From: an uncultured Alphaproteobacteria bacterium
Lineage (GTDB): Bacteria; Pseudomonadota; Alphaproteobacteria; Rhodobacterales; Rhodobacteraceae
Reading direction: 5' to 3'
Length of the DNA stretch: 64,000 bases
Assembly (NCBI GenBank): GCA_902578545.1
Contig: CACHDI010000006.1
Span: 1 to 64,000, forward strand
This document shows positions 26,997-35,829 of the stretch, piece by piece; within the stretch, counting starts at the first letter, position 1; each line of letters begins with the position of its first letter. The translations under genes were made by a program, and so were the position numbers. Under the pieces are notes generated by a model. That model made no database searches, was not told the origin of the DNA, and saw nothing but the letters and a program-made list of their open reading frames with translations.

Positions 26997-28445
26997 ATGC
27001 TCTCTAAAGAGTTACGGTCAGCAAGTCAAATAGTTGCACTGGTGGGACTGTTCTTCTCAATATTAATGTTTATACCTTGGCTAGCATCTGTTGCTGCTGG
27101 CTGGAAAGGTGGAGAACATTTTCTATGGTCAGGATTAACTGCTGGTTTTGTATGTATTCTCGTTTTGTTAGCCACAAGAGGAGAGACACCAAAAATTTCA
27201 GCAAGATTTGGAATTTTAGTTGTAAATTTTTTGTGGTGGGTGGTTCCATTAATTTGTGCGCTACCCTTTATATTGGCATTACCCGAACTAACTTTAATTG
27301 ATGCAATTTTTGAGGCAACCTCTGGTCTAACAACAACTGGAGCTACAGTTTTAACTGATTTAATAAATCAACCTCGACCAATTTTACTTTGGCGATCTTT
27401 AATGCAGTGGATTGGTGGACTTGGAATTTTATCATTGGGATTAATTTTATTACCTTTCTTGAGAGTAGGAGGGATGCAGTTGTTTAGGATGGAAAGTTCT
27501 GATAGGGCTGATAAACCACTTCCTAGATTGATCGAAATTTCAAAATCAATAATTTTAATTTATTTAGTTTTATCTGGAATATGTGCCTTTTCATATATTG
27601 CAGTTGGTGTTGGGCCATTTGATTCAATTGCACATGCCATGACTACAGTAGCTACTGGTGGTTTTTCAACTCACGACGAATCAATAGGATATTATCAAAG
27701 TTCAAAAGTATTATGGGTTTCTATTACTTTTATGATTTTGGGAGGTCTACCATTTAGTTTTTTTATAGCAATTTTTTTTACAAGAAATATTCCAAAAATT
27801 GATCCCCAAATAATCTTTTTTTTGAGTTTAATAATAGTAGCGAGTATAAGTATTATTCTAGTGGATATGACATATGAAGAAATTTCTTTTTTCAAAATTA
27901 CTCAATATATTTTTAATATTGTAGCAATTATAACTACAACAGGATATGCCTCTGGAGATTTCATGTCTTACTCTGGAATTGGGCCAGTTCTATTTTTCTT
28001 TTTGATTTTTGTAGGAGGTTGTGCAGGATCTACCTCTGGCGGAATAAAAATTTATCGTTTTGTAATTTTAACTCAATTGATTAAATCGTCACTCAATGAA
28101 TTGATTTATTCAAAGGGTGTTTTTTTAATGCGATATGGTAAACAAGTAGTGGATCAGGCTGTATTTAGATCAGCAATGATTATGATAACAACTTTTTTAA
28201 GTTTTTTAGCATTAATTACTATTATTTTGGGTGCAATGGGTTTAGATTTCATCACAGCGTTATCTGGTGCAGCTAGTGCTTTAGCAAACGTTGGACCAGG
28301 TATCGGTGATATTATCGGACCTTCAGGAAACTATGCTACTCTTGATGATCCAGAAAAATTTGTACTTATTATTGCAATGATTTTAGGAAGGTTAGAATTA
28401 TTAGTAGTCATGGCTTTATTTATGCCAATGTTATGGAGAGATTAA
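26997..28445 (+). CDS. trkH: Trk-type potassium uptake protein TrkH
   Basis: The 482-residue membrane protein has four pore-loop repeats. Visible filter segments include TSGLTTTGATV, TVATGGFSTHD, ITTTGYASGD and LANVGPGIG. It takes up K+ with a TrkA regulatory subunit that is not in this window. GAGG lies just before the ATG at 26997. Confidence 0.95.
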   Translation: MLSKELRSASQIVALVGLFFSILMFIPWLASVAAGWKGGEHFLWSGLTAGFVCILVLLATRGETPKISARFGILVVNFLWWVVPLICALPFILALPELTLIDAIFEATSGLTTTGATVLTDLINQPRPILLWRSLMQWIGGLGILSLGLILLPFLRVGGMQLFRMESSDRADKPLPRLIEISKSIILIYLVLSGICAFSYIAVGVGPFDSIAHAMTTVATGGFSTHDESIGYYQSSKVLWVSITFMILGGLPFSFFIAIFFTRNIPKIDPQIIFFLSLIIVASISIILVDMTYEEISFFKITQYIFNIVAIITTTGYASGDFMSYSGIGPVLFFFLIFVGGCAGSTSGGIKIYRFVILTQLIKSSLNELIYSKGVFLMRYGKQVVDQAVFRSAMIMITTFLSFLALITIILGAMGLDFITALSGAASALANVGPGIGDIIGPSGNYATLDDPEKFVLIIAMILGRLELLVVMALFMPMLWRD

Positions 28446-28475
28446 TCTAAGCTAATATATTTTATGGAGATAATT

Positions 28476-29168
28476 ATGAAAAAGGTTTTTCATTCAGCTG
28501 AACAAGCAATAGATGGGTTGATTTTTGATGGAATGAAAATTGCAGCCGGGGGTTTTGGTCTATGTGGGATTCCAGAAGAGTCAATAGCAGCGCTAAAAAT
28601 GTCTGGTATCAAAAATCTGATAATTGCTTCCAATAATGCAGGAGTAGATGATTTTGGTATTGGTTTATTGCTACAATCCAAACAGGTAAAGAAAATGATT
28701 TCGTCATATGTCGGTGAAAATTCAGAATTTATGAGACAATATTTAAGTGGAGAATTGGAATTAGAATTTAATCCACAAGGTACATTGGCTGAGAGAATGA
28801 GAGCTGGTGGGGCAGGCATCCCTGGCTTTTATACTAAAACAGGGGTTGGAACAGTGATTGCTAAGGGTAAAGAGCATAAAGATTTTAATGGTCAAACTTA
28901 TATTTTAGAGGAATCTTTTGTAGCGGATTTATCGATAGTTAAAGCTTGGAAGGGTGATGAAGAAGGAAACTTAATATACCGTAAAACAGCAAGAAACTTT
29001 AATCCAGTTGCAGCCACATGTGGAAAAAAATGTATAGCTGAAGTAGAAGAATTAGTTCCTATCGGTTCTATAGATCCTGACCATATTCATACACCAGGTA
29101 TATTTGTTAATCGGATATTCGTAGGCAAACACGAAAAGAGAATTGAAAATATGACTTTATCAGAATGA
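28476..29168 (+). CDS. scoA: 3-oxoacid CoA-transferase subunit A
   Basis: The product has 230 residues from the ATG at 28476. That codon has GGAGA at 28466-28470 in front of it; an upstream in-frame ATG at 28464 runs into this Shine-Dalgarno and is unlikely to be used. Family motifs are GGFGLCGIPE, ASNNAGVDDFG and the C-terminal DPDHIHTPGIFV. With subunit B it moves CoA from succinyl-CoA to acetoacetate (or similar 3-oxoacids) for ketone body or polyhydroxybutyrate-linked metabolism. scoB follows 10 bp downstream. Confidence 0.94.
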   Translation: MKKVFHSAEQAIDGLIFDGMKIAAGGFGLCGIPEESIAALKMSGIKNLIIASNNAGVDDFGIGLLLQSKQVKKMISSYVGENSEFMRQYLSGELELEFNPQGTLAERMRAGGAGIPGFYTKTGVGTVIAKGKEHKDFNGQTYILEESFVADLSIVKAWKGDEEGNLIYRKTARNFNPVAATCGKKCIAEVEELVPIGSIDPDHIHTPGIFVNRIFVGKHEKRIENMTLSE

Positions 29169-29178
29169 GGACTTATTT

Positions 29179-29805
29179 ATGTGGGATCGGAATCAGATGG
29201 CTGCTAGAGCAGCAAAAGAAATTAAAAATGGAATGTATGTAAATTTAGGTATAGGTATTCCTACACTTGTTTCAAATTTTATATCAAATGATATAAATAT
29301 TACTTTGCAATCTGAAAATGGTATGTTGGGTATGGGACCATTTCCAACTAAAGAAAATGTAGATCCAGATTTAATCAATGCAGGAAAACAAACTATTACT
29401 GAACTGGGAAAAACTAGTTATTTTTCAAGTGCAGATAGTTTTGCAATGATAAGAGGTGGTCATATCGATATGGCTATTTTAGGGGCTATGGAGGTTTCTG
29501 AAAAAGGAGATTTAGCTAATTGGATGATACCGGGTAAACTTGTGAAGGGTATGGGGGGTGCTATGGATCTAGTATCTGGAGTAAAAAGGGTGATTGTGAT
29601 CATGGACCATACAAATAAAAACGGTGAAAGTAAATTTCTTAAAGAATGTTCCCTACCATTGACAGGAAAAAATGTTGTTAATTCTGTGATAACGAATTTA
29701 GGAATGTTTGAGATAGCAGAAAAAGGTGTAAAAGTTTTAGAAATTGCAGATGGTTCAACAATAGATGATATTAAAAAGTCTACTGAGGCTCATATTATAA
29801 ATTAG
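29179..29805 (+). CDS. scoB: 3-oxoacid CoA-transferase subunit B
   Basis: The 208-residue protein begins MWDRNQMAARAAKEI. The catalytic glutamate lies in LQSENGMLGMGP, which forms the glutamyl-CoA intermediate, and GGHIDMAILGAMEV is also typical. It pairs with scoA upstream. Its 3' end overlaps the convergent MFS gene by 11 bp. Confidence 0.95.
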   Translation: MWDRNQMAARAAKEIKNGMYVNLGIGIPTLVSNFISNDINITLQSENGMLGMGPFPTKENVDPDLINAGKQTITELGKTSYFSSADSFAMIRGGHIDMAILGAMEVSEKGDLANWMIPGKLVKGMGGAMDLVSGVKRVIVIMDHTNKNGESKFLKECSLPLTGKNVVNSVITNLGMFEIAEKGVKVLEIADGSTIDDIKKSTEAHIIN

Positions 29806-31024
29806 TATTAAGAATTTTCTTTGTTTTTATTGATAAATAAATCAGACCTATTGCCGATAGCGACATTACAAAAGACATCATCATAAATTGCACATTTAAA
29901 TTAATTTGGTTATCTAGCATTAATCCACTTAAAAATGGTCCTAATGCAGAGGCTATTACCATAAAAGAAGTGGCTATAGCTCGCACATCTCCAAGATATT
30001 TTGTACCAAAATATTCTGGCCAAAAAGTTCCACTTAAAGAATTACTTATGCCTTGCATTATACCTAATAAGCTAAATGGAATTACAAAAAAAATTGGGTC
30101 TTTTAAAAAAATCATTGACAAAAAACCTAGTACTCCAGGGATTTGGTAATAGGGTATTACGGTCCGTACTCCAAACTTGTCTATAATATAACCAGTTAAA
30201 AAGGTAAAAATAATACTTGTAAATGTATAAAATGGAATAAGTATAGCAAATTGTGAAGCAGACCAATTATTTTCTATCCCAAGTGTAACCTGTTGAAAAA
30301 AGAAGATTGTTAAAAACATAGAATGTACGACAATTGCAAATATCATTGGCCATGCAATCCATGAATTAAGTACTTCATATTTAGTCCAATATTTATTATA
30401 AATTCCTACTTCTTTTTTTATAAGTGAAGTATTATCAATATTACTAGGAGTTCTTTCGTGAGTTAAAAGTATTTTAATTATAATAGAGATTAATACTAAT
30501 ATTAAACAAGCTAACCCCCAGGAAGGTCTCCACCCAAAAACCCCAATTAATGTAACAAAGATAATTGGTAATAGAGCTTCTCCAAAGGTAAAACCAAGAC
30601 TTGTAAAAGCAACAGTTTTGCCTCTATTCTTCGAAAACCATTTACCACATAATACCATTGACAAATGACTGGCAAAACCTTGCCCAAAAAATCTAAGGCC
30701 AAAAATTATCAAAAATAAAAGAACGATATTTTCAGCAAAAATCATCAAAAAACAAAAAAATGCAAGTGAAATAATCACTACAATACTCAGATTAACAGAT
30801 TTAAATTTCTCAGTAATCCCTCCTAATTTAAACATCAGAGCAGCTGACAAGCATGTCCCTAATGCATAAATACTTCCCCATGTTGTATGGCTTATTTCAA
30901 AATCATATCGAATATATCCAGCAAAAATGGCGATAAAAAAAGTTTGCCCAAAGGATGCCCCAAAGTAAAGTAGAGTAGTTACTACTAACCATCTAAAATT
31001 AGTATAATAAAAATTATTCTTCAT
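29795..31024 (-). CDS. major facilitator superfamily transporter
   Basis: The 409-residue protein has about 12 membrane helices, GKWFSKNRGKTVAF in the loop after helix 4 and TGYIIDKFGVRTV between helices 8 and 9. This arrangement recalls monocarboxylate-type carriers; the substrate is unknown. It is convergent with scoAB (11-bp overlap) and 34 bp downstream of the dksA-like gene on the same strand. Confidence 0.85.
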   Translation of the reverse strand: MKNNFYYTNFRWLVVTTLLYFGASFGQTFFIAIFAGYIRYDFEISHTTWGSIYALGTCLSAALMFKLGGITEKFKSVNLSIVVIISLAFFCFLMIFAENIVLLFLIIFGLRFFGQGFASHLSMVLCGKWFSKNRGKTVAFTSLGFTFGEALLPIIFVTLIGVFGWRPSWGLACLILVLISIIIKILLTHERTPSNIDNTSLIKKEVGIYNKYWTKYEVLNSWIAWPMIFAIVVHSMFLTIFFFQQVTLGIENNWSASQFAILIPFYTFTSIIFTFLTGYIIDKFGVRTVIPYYQIPGVLGFLSMIFLKDPIFFVIPFSLLGIMQGISNSLSGTFWPEYFGTKYLGDVRAIATSFMVIASALGPFLSGLMLDNQINLNVQFMMMSFVMSLSAIGLIYLSIKTKKILNTNL

Positions 31025-31058
31025 TTGTATTTACCTAAATCTATTAAAGTAGGTATTT

Positions 31059-31472
31059 TCAACCTTTCATGCATTCAAAGCATTTTTTTACTGTAGGATT
31101 TGATTGAAGACGTTTAAATTCTATATCTTCTCCACAATCTATGCAAACCCCAAAATCATCTGTTTGGATATTATTTAAAGCTTGTTCTAACTGTTTCAGG
31201 CGTACCTTTTGTCTCTCTAATTTAGCAATAGACATTTTTTGATCCATAATACTATCCATCCTGGAAAGGCGTCCGATAAGTTGTTGGTCAAGCTCAACTA
31301 CATTTGATTTGTTTTCAAGCATTTCTATAGCGTGTAAAGTTTCATTTAACTCATGCTTAATACTAATTTCTATTTCAATGAATTTTTTTTTCATTTCATT
31401 TAGTAGTTTATTAAATAAAAGATTGAATCTATTATTAATGTAGTCACTCAAATTTGATAAAAAATCATACAA
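31059..31472 (-). CDS. TraR/DksA-family zinc-finger protein
   Basis: The 137-residue protein has a coiled-coil N-terminal two-thirds (about 20-103) and a C4 zinc finger at the end (Cys110, Cys113, Cys131, Cys134). DksA-family proteins bind the RNA polymerase secondary channel and alter transcription initiation with ppGpp. The acidic coiled-coil tip typical of canonical DksA is not obvious, so it is left at family level. Confidence 0.88.
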   Translation of the reverse strand: MYDFLSNLSDYINNRFNLLFNKLLNEMKKKFIEIEISIKHELNETLHAIEMLENKSNVVELDQQLIGRLSRMDSIMDQKMSIAKLERQKVRLKQLEQALNNIQTDDFGVCIDCGEDIEFKRLQSNPTVKKCFECMKG

Positions 31473-31500
31473 CTAATTCCAAATAATTAGAAAGAAATAT

Positions 31501-32274
31501 ATGTCTGAAAATGTAATTGAATTTAAGGTTTTAGATGGAGTTGCAAATATTCTTTTATCTAGGCCAAAGCAATATAATTCATTAAATGGAGAATTGAGAA
31601 ATAAATTCTTACAAATGTTGAACGAAATTGAAAATGATGTTTCCATCAGAGTTATAGTAATTAGAGGTTCTGGACCAGGTTTCTGTGCAGGTGCTGATTT
31701 AATTGAAACATCTGCAGAAGATATACCCATTCAACTAGAAAATGAATACAAACCCATTTTTGAGAAAATTGTAAATGGAAAAAAAATTTTCATAGCAGCA
31801 GTACATGGATCTGCTGCTGGTATAGGATCCACATTAGCACTTGCTTGCGATTTTTTGGTTATGAGTCAAAATTCAAAGCTATCTTTTGTTTTTTCTAATA
31901 TTGGACTAATTCCAGATGGTGGGGCACATTGGTCATTATCTCAAAAATTAGGTTATAATAAGGCCCTAGAGTTCATTGTTAATGGAGAACATGTGAGTGC
32001 TACTGAGTGTGAAAAATTAGGGCTAGCAAATAAGGTTTTTGCCGAAGAAAACTTTATGGATGAGGTTGATTCATGGGCTCATAGGTTAGCTAAAAGATCT
32101 CCCCTGGTTGCAAAAGGAACAAAAGAACTTCTACGTTTTTCAAAAAATAACGATTATTGGTCTACATTCAATAAAGAAATAAAAATACAAGGTGATTTAG
32201 CCAAAACAGATGATTTTAACAATGCCGTTAAAGCTTTTTTTAAAAAAGAAAAACCTCAATTTTTTGGCAAATAA
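31501..32274 (+). CDS. enoyl-CoA hydratase/isomerase
   Basis: The 257-residue crotonase-fold protein has the oxyanion-hole segments GFCAGADL and AAVHGSAAGIGSTLALACD. The second acidic residue lies in GLIPDGGAHW, where an Asp replaces the usual hydratase Glu; this is more like PaaG-type isomerases. It acts in acyl-CoA degradation; the exact substrate is unknown. It is divergent from the dksA-like gene over 28 bp. Confidence 0.9.
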   Translation: MSENVIEFKVLDGVANILLSRPKQYNSLNGELRNKFLQMLNEIENDVSIRVIVIRGSGPGFCAGADLIETSAEDIPIQLENEYKPIFEKIVNGKKIFIAAVHGSAAGIGSTLALACDFLVMSQNSKLSFVFSNIGLIPDGGAHWSLSQKLGYNKALEFIVNGEHVSATECEKLGLANKVFAEENFMDEVDSWAHRLAKRSPLVAKGTKELLRFSKNNDYWSTFNKEIKIQGDLAKTDDFNNAVKAFFKKEKPQFFGK

Positions 32275-32310
32275 TTAATCATTAAATACGACTAATTTAT
32301 TAGGATTAGC

Positions 32311-33189
32311 TTGATCAGAGCCTTAAGTATAAAAAATTATTATATTAAAAGTATATTTTTGATGCTTTTAACAGGGCTTTGTTTTGTTGCTGTAATGGTC
32401 AGTGTTAAGTTTTTGAGTAAAGACTTACCCCCAACACAAGCAGCTTTTTTTAGATATTTATTTGGTTTAATACTAATTTTACCTCTTATTAGATTGCAAT
32501 TTAAAAAATCTATAAAAAAAATACCAATTTTAAAACATGGCTTAAGAGGAGTCGTCCATGGTCTTGCTGTAGTCCTTTGGTTTTTTTCAGTTGCTAACAT
32601 TCCAATGGCGGATGTAACAGCAATAAACTATTTAACACCAATTTTTACTACACTTGGTGCAATTTTAATTTTTAAAGAGGCCATTACATTCAACAGGATA
32701 TTTGCTCTTGTCTTATCATTTATTGGAGCAATGCTAATATTGAAACCAGGATATGAAGTTTTGTCTAATGGTAAAATTGCTCAACTTTTAAGTACAATAT
32801 TTTTTGCGATTTCATATTTAATTGCCAAAAATCTTACAAAAACAGAAAGCACCCATTCTATTGTTATTTTTCTAACTTTATTTGCAACAATTACATTATT
32901 CCCTTTTACACTTTTTATTTGGACCAACCCAATTATGTCTGATTTGCTATTACTATTAGGAGTTGCAATATTAGGTACTCTCGGTCACTATTTTATGACA
33001 ATTGCGTTATCCTTAGCGCCCTTATCCATTACGCAACCAGTAATTTTTTTCCAATTAATATGGTCAACTATAATTGGATTATTATTATTTGATGAGTCTT
33101 TAGATTTTTTTATATTAATAGGCGGAGCCTTAATAGTAATAGCTATAGTAAGGCTTTCAGCTAATGAAAATCTATCCTTAGAAAAATAA
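32311..33189 (+). CDS. EamA/DMT-superfamily transporter
   Basis: The 292-residue protein has ten predicted helices in two repeats; FFRYLFGLILILPL and INYLTPIFTTLGAIL are typical of the EamA drug/metabolite family. The substrate is unknown. The TTG at 32311 is used here; an ATG at 32362 would trim 17 residues before helix 1 and is a fair alternative. A hairpin terminator follows directly. Confidence 0.87.
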   Translation: MIRALSIKNYYIKSIFLMLLTGLCFVAVMVSVKFLSKDLPPTQAAFFRYLFGLILILPLIRLQFKKSIKKIPILKHGLRGVVHGLAVVLWFFSVANIPMADVTAINYLTPIFTTLGAILIFKEAITFNRIFALVLSFIGAMLILKPGYEVLSNGKIAQLLSTIFFAISYLIAKNLTKTESTHSIVIFLTLFATITLFPFTLFIWTNPIMSDLLLLLGVAILGTLGHYFMTIALSLAPLSITQPVIFFQLIWSTIIGLLLFDESLDFFILIGGALIVIAIVRLSANENLSLEK

Positions 33190-33219
33190 AACCCCAAAGA
33201 GTATATGTTCTAAGGGGTT
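33190..33219. terminator. hairpin terminator shared by the eamA gene and the fccB end
   Basis: The inverted repeat AACCCC (33190-33195)/GGGGTT (33214-33219) has a few more pairs beyond a 2x2 mismatch. Read on the minus strand it is followed by TTTTATTTTT, so it should end the crtA-bchIDO-fccAB transcript; read on the plus strand it is followed by TATATTTTAT and can serve the eamA gene. Confidence 0.75.
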
Positions 33220-33240
33220 ATATTTTATAATATGTTATTT

Positions 33241-34503
33241 TTATCCAAACATATCAGAAGTTATGCCGGCATACCAACCAAGGCTTTCTTCATAAGTTGC
33301 TTTTCTAACAGATGCATCTTCTCCTGTTTTGGAAACAAAACCTGAGACTTTAGCAATTTTCTCGTCTGTTGCTTCATAGCTTGCTCCAACTTTAATACCA
33401 TCGTTAGTATCAACTAAGGACCAACAAGTATTTGAAAATTTAGCTGGGAACACCTTTGAGTCAGTTAGTTCACCTCTAACTGCCATTGAACATACTTTTG
33501 CTTGAGAGTTTGCAGAAAAACCTGATTTTGGCATATCACCCTGGGCTGCTGCATCACCAAGTATATGTATATCACTATTTTTTCTACTCTGCATTGTATG
33601 AGCTATAGTTGGGGCCCAATTACCATCTGTTACTCCTGCAAGCTCTGCTATTTTGCCAGCTTTCATGGCAGGAATAACATTACAAACATCAACTTTTTCA
33701 GTTTCACCATCAATGATAACTTCCATGCTAGCTGGTCTTACTTCTACACCTTTACCACCCATCTCAGGACCAATCATTTCGATCATTCCTGGATAGTGCT
33801 TACTCCAGCCTTCTTCAAATAGACCTTGTTTTGAGAATTTTGGTTTTGGTTCTAGTATTAATATTTTTGCACTAGGATTTGTTTTCTTAAGCTTATGCGC
33901 AACCATTGAAACTCTTTCATATGGTCCTGGAGGACATCTGTAAGGGTTCGGTGGTGCAACCATACAATAAGTACCACCTTGTCTCATATTCTCAATTTGA
34001 GCATTCAATAGTTGAGTTTGTGATCCAGCTTTATAGGAATGTGGCATTTTATTTTGTGAAGATAAATCCCAACCAGGTACCGAATTGTCTACAAAATCAA
34101 TTCCTGGAGAAAGGATTAGTTTATCATAATTAACAGTACCTCCTCCAGCTAGGGATACAGTCTTACCATTAGAATCAACATCTACTGCCCAGTCGTGGAC
34201 AACATTAATTCCATAATCACTAGCTAATTTACCGTAGCTATGTCCTATAGATTCGAAGTCTCTAAATCCCCCTAAATATAAATTTGAGAAAAAACAGGTA
34301 TAATAGCTTCTCGTTGGTTCAACTAATGTTACATCAATAGCACCTTTTGAATCTTTGGCGATATATCTTGCTGCTGTTGCTCCACCAGCTCCACCACCTA
34401 TCACAACAACTTTTGGTCTTGATGCTCCAAATACCATAGGAGAAGAGATAGTAGCGGCTATTCCAGCAGAAGCAGAAATAAAATTTCTTCGGTTTAATTT
34501 CAT
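33241..34503 (-). CDS. fccB: flavocytochrome c sulfide dehydrogenase, flavoprotein subunit
   Basis: The 420-residue protein has a twin-arginine signal (NRRNFISASAG, cut near residue 27). It has a dinucleotide loop VVIGGGAGGATAA and SYYTCFFSN, where Cys70 matches the covalent-FAD cysteine of Allochromatium FccB. YRCPPGPYER (Cys190) and Cys360 fit the redox-active pair. It oxidises periplasmic sulfide to sulfur and passes electrons to FccA. A strong AAAGGAGG precedes the ATG. It is last in a chain that starts at crtA, with a terminator just beyond. Confidence 0.93.
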   Translation of the reverse strand: MKLNRRNFISASAGIAATISSPMVFGASRPKVVVIGGGAGGATAARYIAKDSKGAIDVTLVEPTRSYYTCFFSNLYLGGFRDFESIGHSYGKLASDYGINVVHDWAVDVDSNGKTVSLAGGGTVNYDKLILSPGIDFVDNSVPGWDLSSQNKMPHSYKAGSQTQLLNAQIENMRQGGTYCMVAPPNPYRCPPGPYERVSMVAHKLKKTNPSAKILILEPKPKFSKQGLFEEGWSKHYPGMIEMIGPEMGGKGVEVRPASMEVIIDGETEKVDVCNVIPAMKAGKIAELAGVTDGNWAPTIAHTMQSRKNSDIHILGDAAAQGDMPKSGFSANSQAKVCSMAVRGELTDSKVFPAKFSNTCWSLVDTNDGIKVGASYEATDEKIAKVSGFVSKTGEDASVRKATYEESLGWYAGITSDMFG

Positions 34504-34523
34504 ATTTGTTCCTCCTTTATAAT

Positions 34524-34907
34524 TTAATTATTTATCGATTCAAAAAAAATAGCAAGAGATGCTATTTCTTCATTTGATAGTCTTTGTGTTATCATCTCCA
34601 TAATTGGATGTTTACGTGCCCCACTTTTATATGAATGGAGCGCCCAAACAAATGATTCTACTGGCCAACCTGTGATTGAAGGGATACCCTCATCTAATCC
34701 TTGAGCGTGATGACAAGTAGTACATTCACTTGAAAGATATTCTCCGTAATCAATATCTCCAACTATTGCTAAAATTTCATCAGATACTTCAAATCCATCA
34801 TCATCTGATACTTCTTGACTTGCAAATATGGCAAAAATGAAAAATTTGAAATAAATGATAAGACAAATAAATAGCAGTGATAAACTTTTCATAATTAAAT
34901 TATACAT
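34524..34907 (-). CDS. fccA: flavocytochrome c sulfide dehydrogenase, monoheme cytochrome subunit
   Basis: The 127-residue protein has a hydrophobic signal (about 7-30) and one heme site CTTCH at 62-66, followed by GIPSITGWP and an axial Met candidate in HPIMEMI. It is a small class I cytochrome c accepting electrons from FccB in the periplasm; the FccA of Allochromatium is diheme, so this is the shorter monoheme form. It lies 20 bp before fccB and 28 bp after bchO. ATG 34892 (Met6) is an alternative start. Confidence 0.87.
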   Translation of the reverse strand: MYNLIMKSLSLLFICLIIYFKFFIFAIFASQEVSDDDGFEVSDEILAIVGDIDYGEYLSSECTTCHHAQGLDEGIPSITGWPVESFVWALHSYKSGARKHPIMEMITQRLSNEEIASLAIFFESINN

Positions 34908-34935
34908 AGGAAATGAGCTCCTGCAAGATATTTAC

Positions 34936-35829
34936 TTATTTAATAACTTGAATTTCATTATAAAAAGACTGAATTTGGTTAGATATTAGTTCTGGATCTT
35001 CTTCGTGCATAAGATGTCCTTGATTAGGATTCACTATGAATTTCGCTTTAGGTATTTCTTTTGATGCTTTTAGATTATCATTGTTTTGTACAATATTATC
35101 ATTTTCCCCAACTATTAAACAAATTGGAATTTCAATTTGCTTCCATCTCAATATTAGCTGATTTAAATTCCATTGAGACATCATAGAGAGTGTTCCTTCG
35201 ACGTGCTTTTTATCCGAAATTAATTTTCTATAATACAAGATACCTTCTGAACTAATCTTACTTCCTGTTAAATTCAGGAATTTTTCAACCTGACTTTTTG
35301 AAGAATATAATGAGGTAAAAAATGGGACAGTGAGTGGACTCATTGCTAGAAACTTGGCTAATAAAGGGTATAAAAATCCAGCCATACCTGTAAAATTTCC
35401 CAATGCCCCGTTAAGACATAAAATACCTTTAAAATTAATTTTTTTTGATAATGCTAAATTTAAGGCTACTGCAGATCCTGCTGAGTGACCTATGACTAAA
35501 TCTGGTTTGAGATTAAGTTTAATTAATAATAACTCTAAATCTTCTGTTATAAATTCTAAGCTGGATCGATTTTTTTTACCTAATTTCGTAAATCCATGAC
35601 CTGGTAAATCTATAAGAATGACCCTAAACCTTTTTTTTAAATGATCTAAAATTAATCTCCAACTATGTGTTGATGCACCAGCCCCATGAATAAACAATAA
35701 TACTGGAGATTTATTTTTATTTCTGTAAATTTTTTCAGTATCCTGAACATGCCAAGTATGTGGATCAGAGATAACGAAATTACTTAAGTTGTGGTGAGGC
35801 CAATCAAATTTTTCTTTATTCCAATCCAT
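34936..35829 (-). CDS. bchO: magnesium chelatase accessory alpha/beta hydrolase BchO
   Basis: The 297-residue alpha/beta hydrolase has the oxyanion segment FIHGAGASTHSW, the nucleophile Ser116 in GHSAGSA and His in NQGHLMHEEDP. Directly behind bchD (TAATG one-base overlap) it matches the bchI-bchD-bchO order of purple bacteria, where BchO is associated with Mg insertion into protoporphyrin IX. The biochemical role is not settled. fccA follows after 28 bp. Confidence 0.92.
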   Translation of the reverse strand: MDWNKEKFDWPHHNLSNFVISDPHTWHVQDTEKIYRNKNKSPVLLFIHGAGASTHSWRLILDHLKKRFRVILIDLPGHGFTKLGKKNRSSLEFITEDLELLLIKLNLKPDLVIGHSAGSAVALNLALSKKINFKGILCLNGALGNFTGMAGFLYPLLAKFLAMSPLTVPFFTSLYSSKSQVEKFLNLTGSKISSEGILYYRKLISDKKHVEGTLSMMSQWNLNQLILRWKQIEIPICLIVGENDNIVQNNDNLKASKEIPKAKFIVNPNQGHLMHEEDPELISNQIQSFYNEIQVIK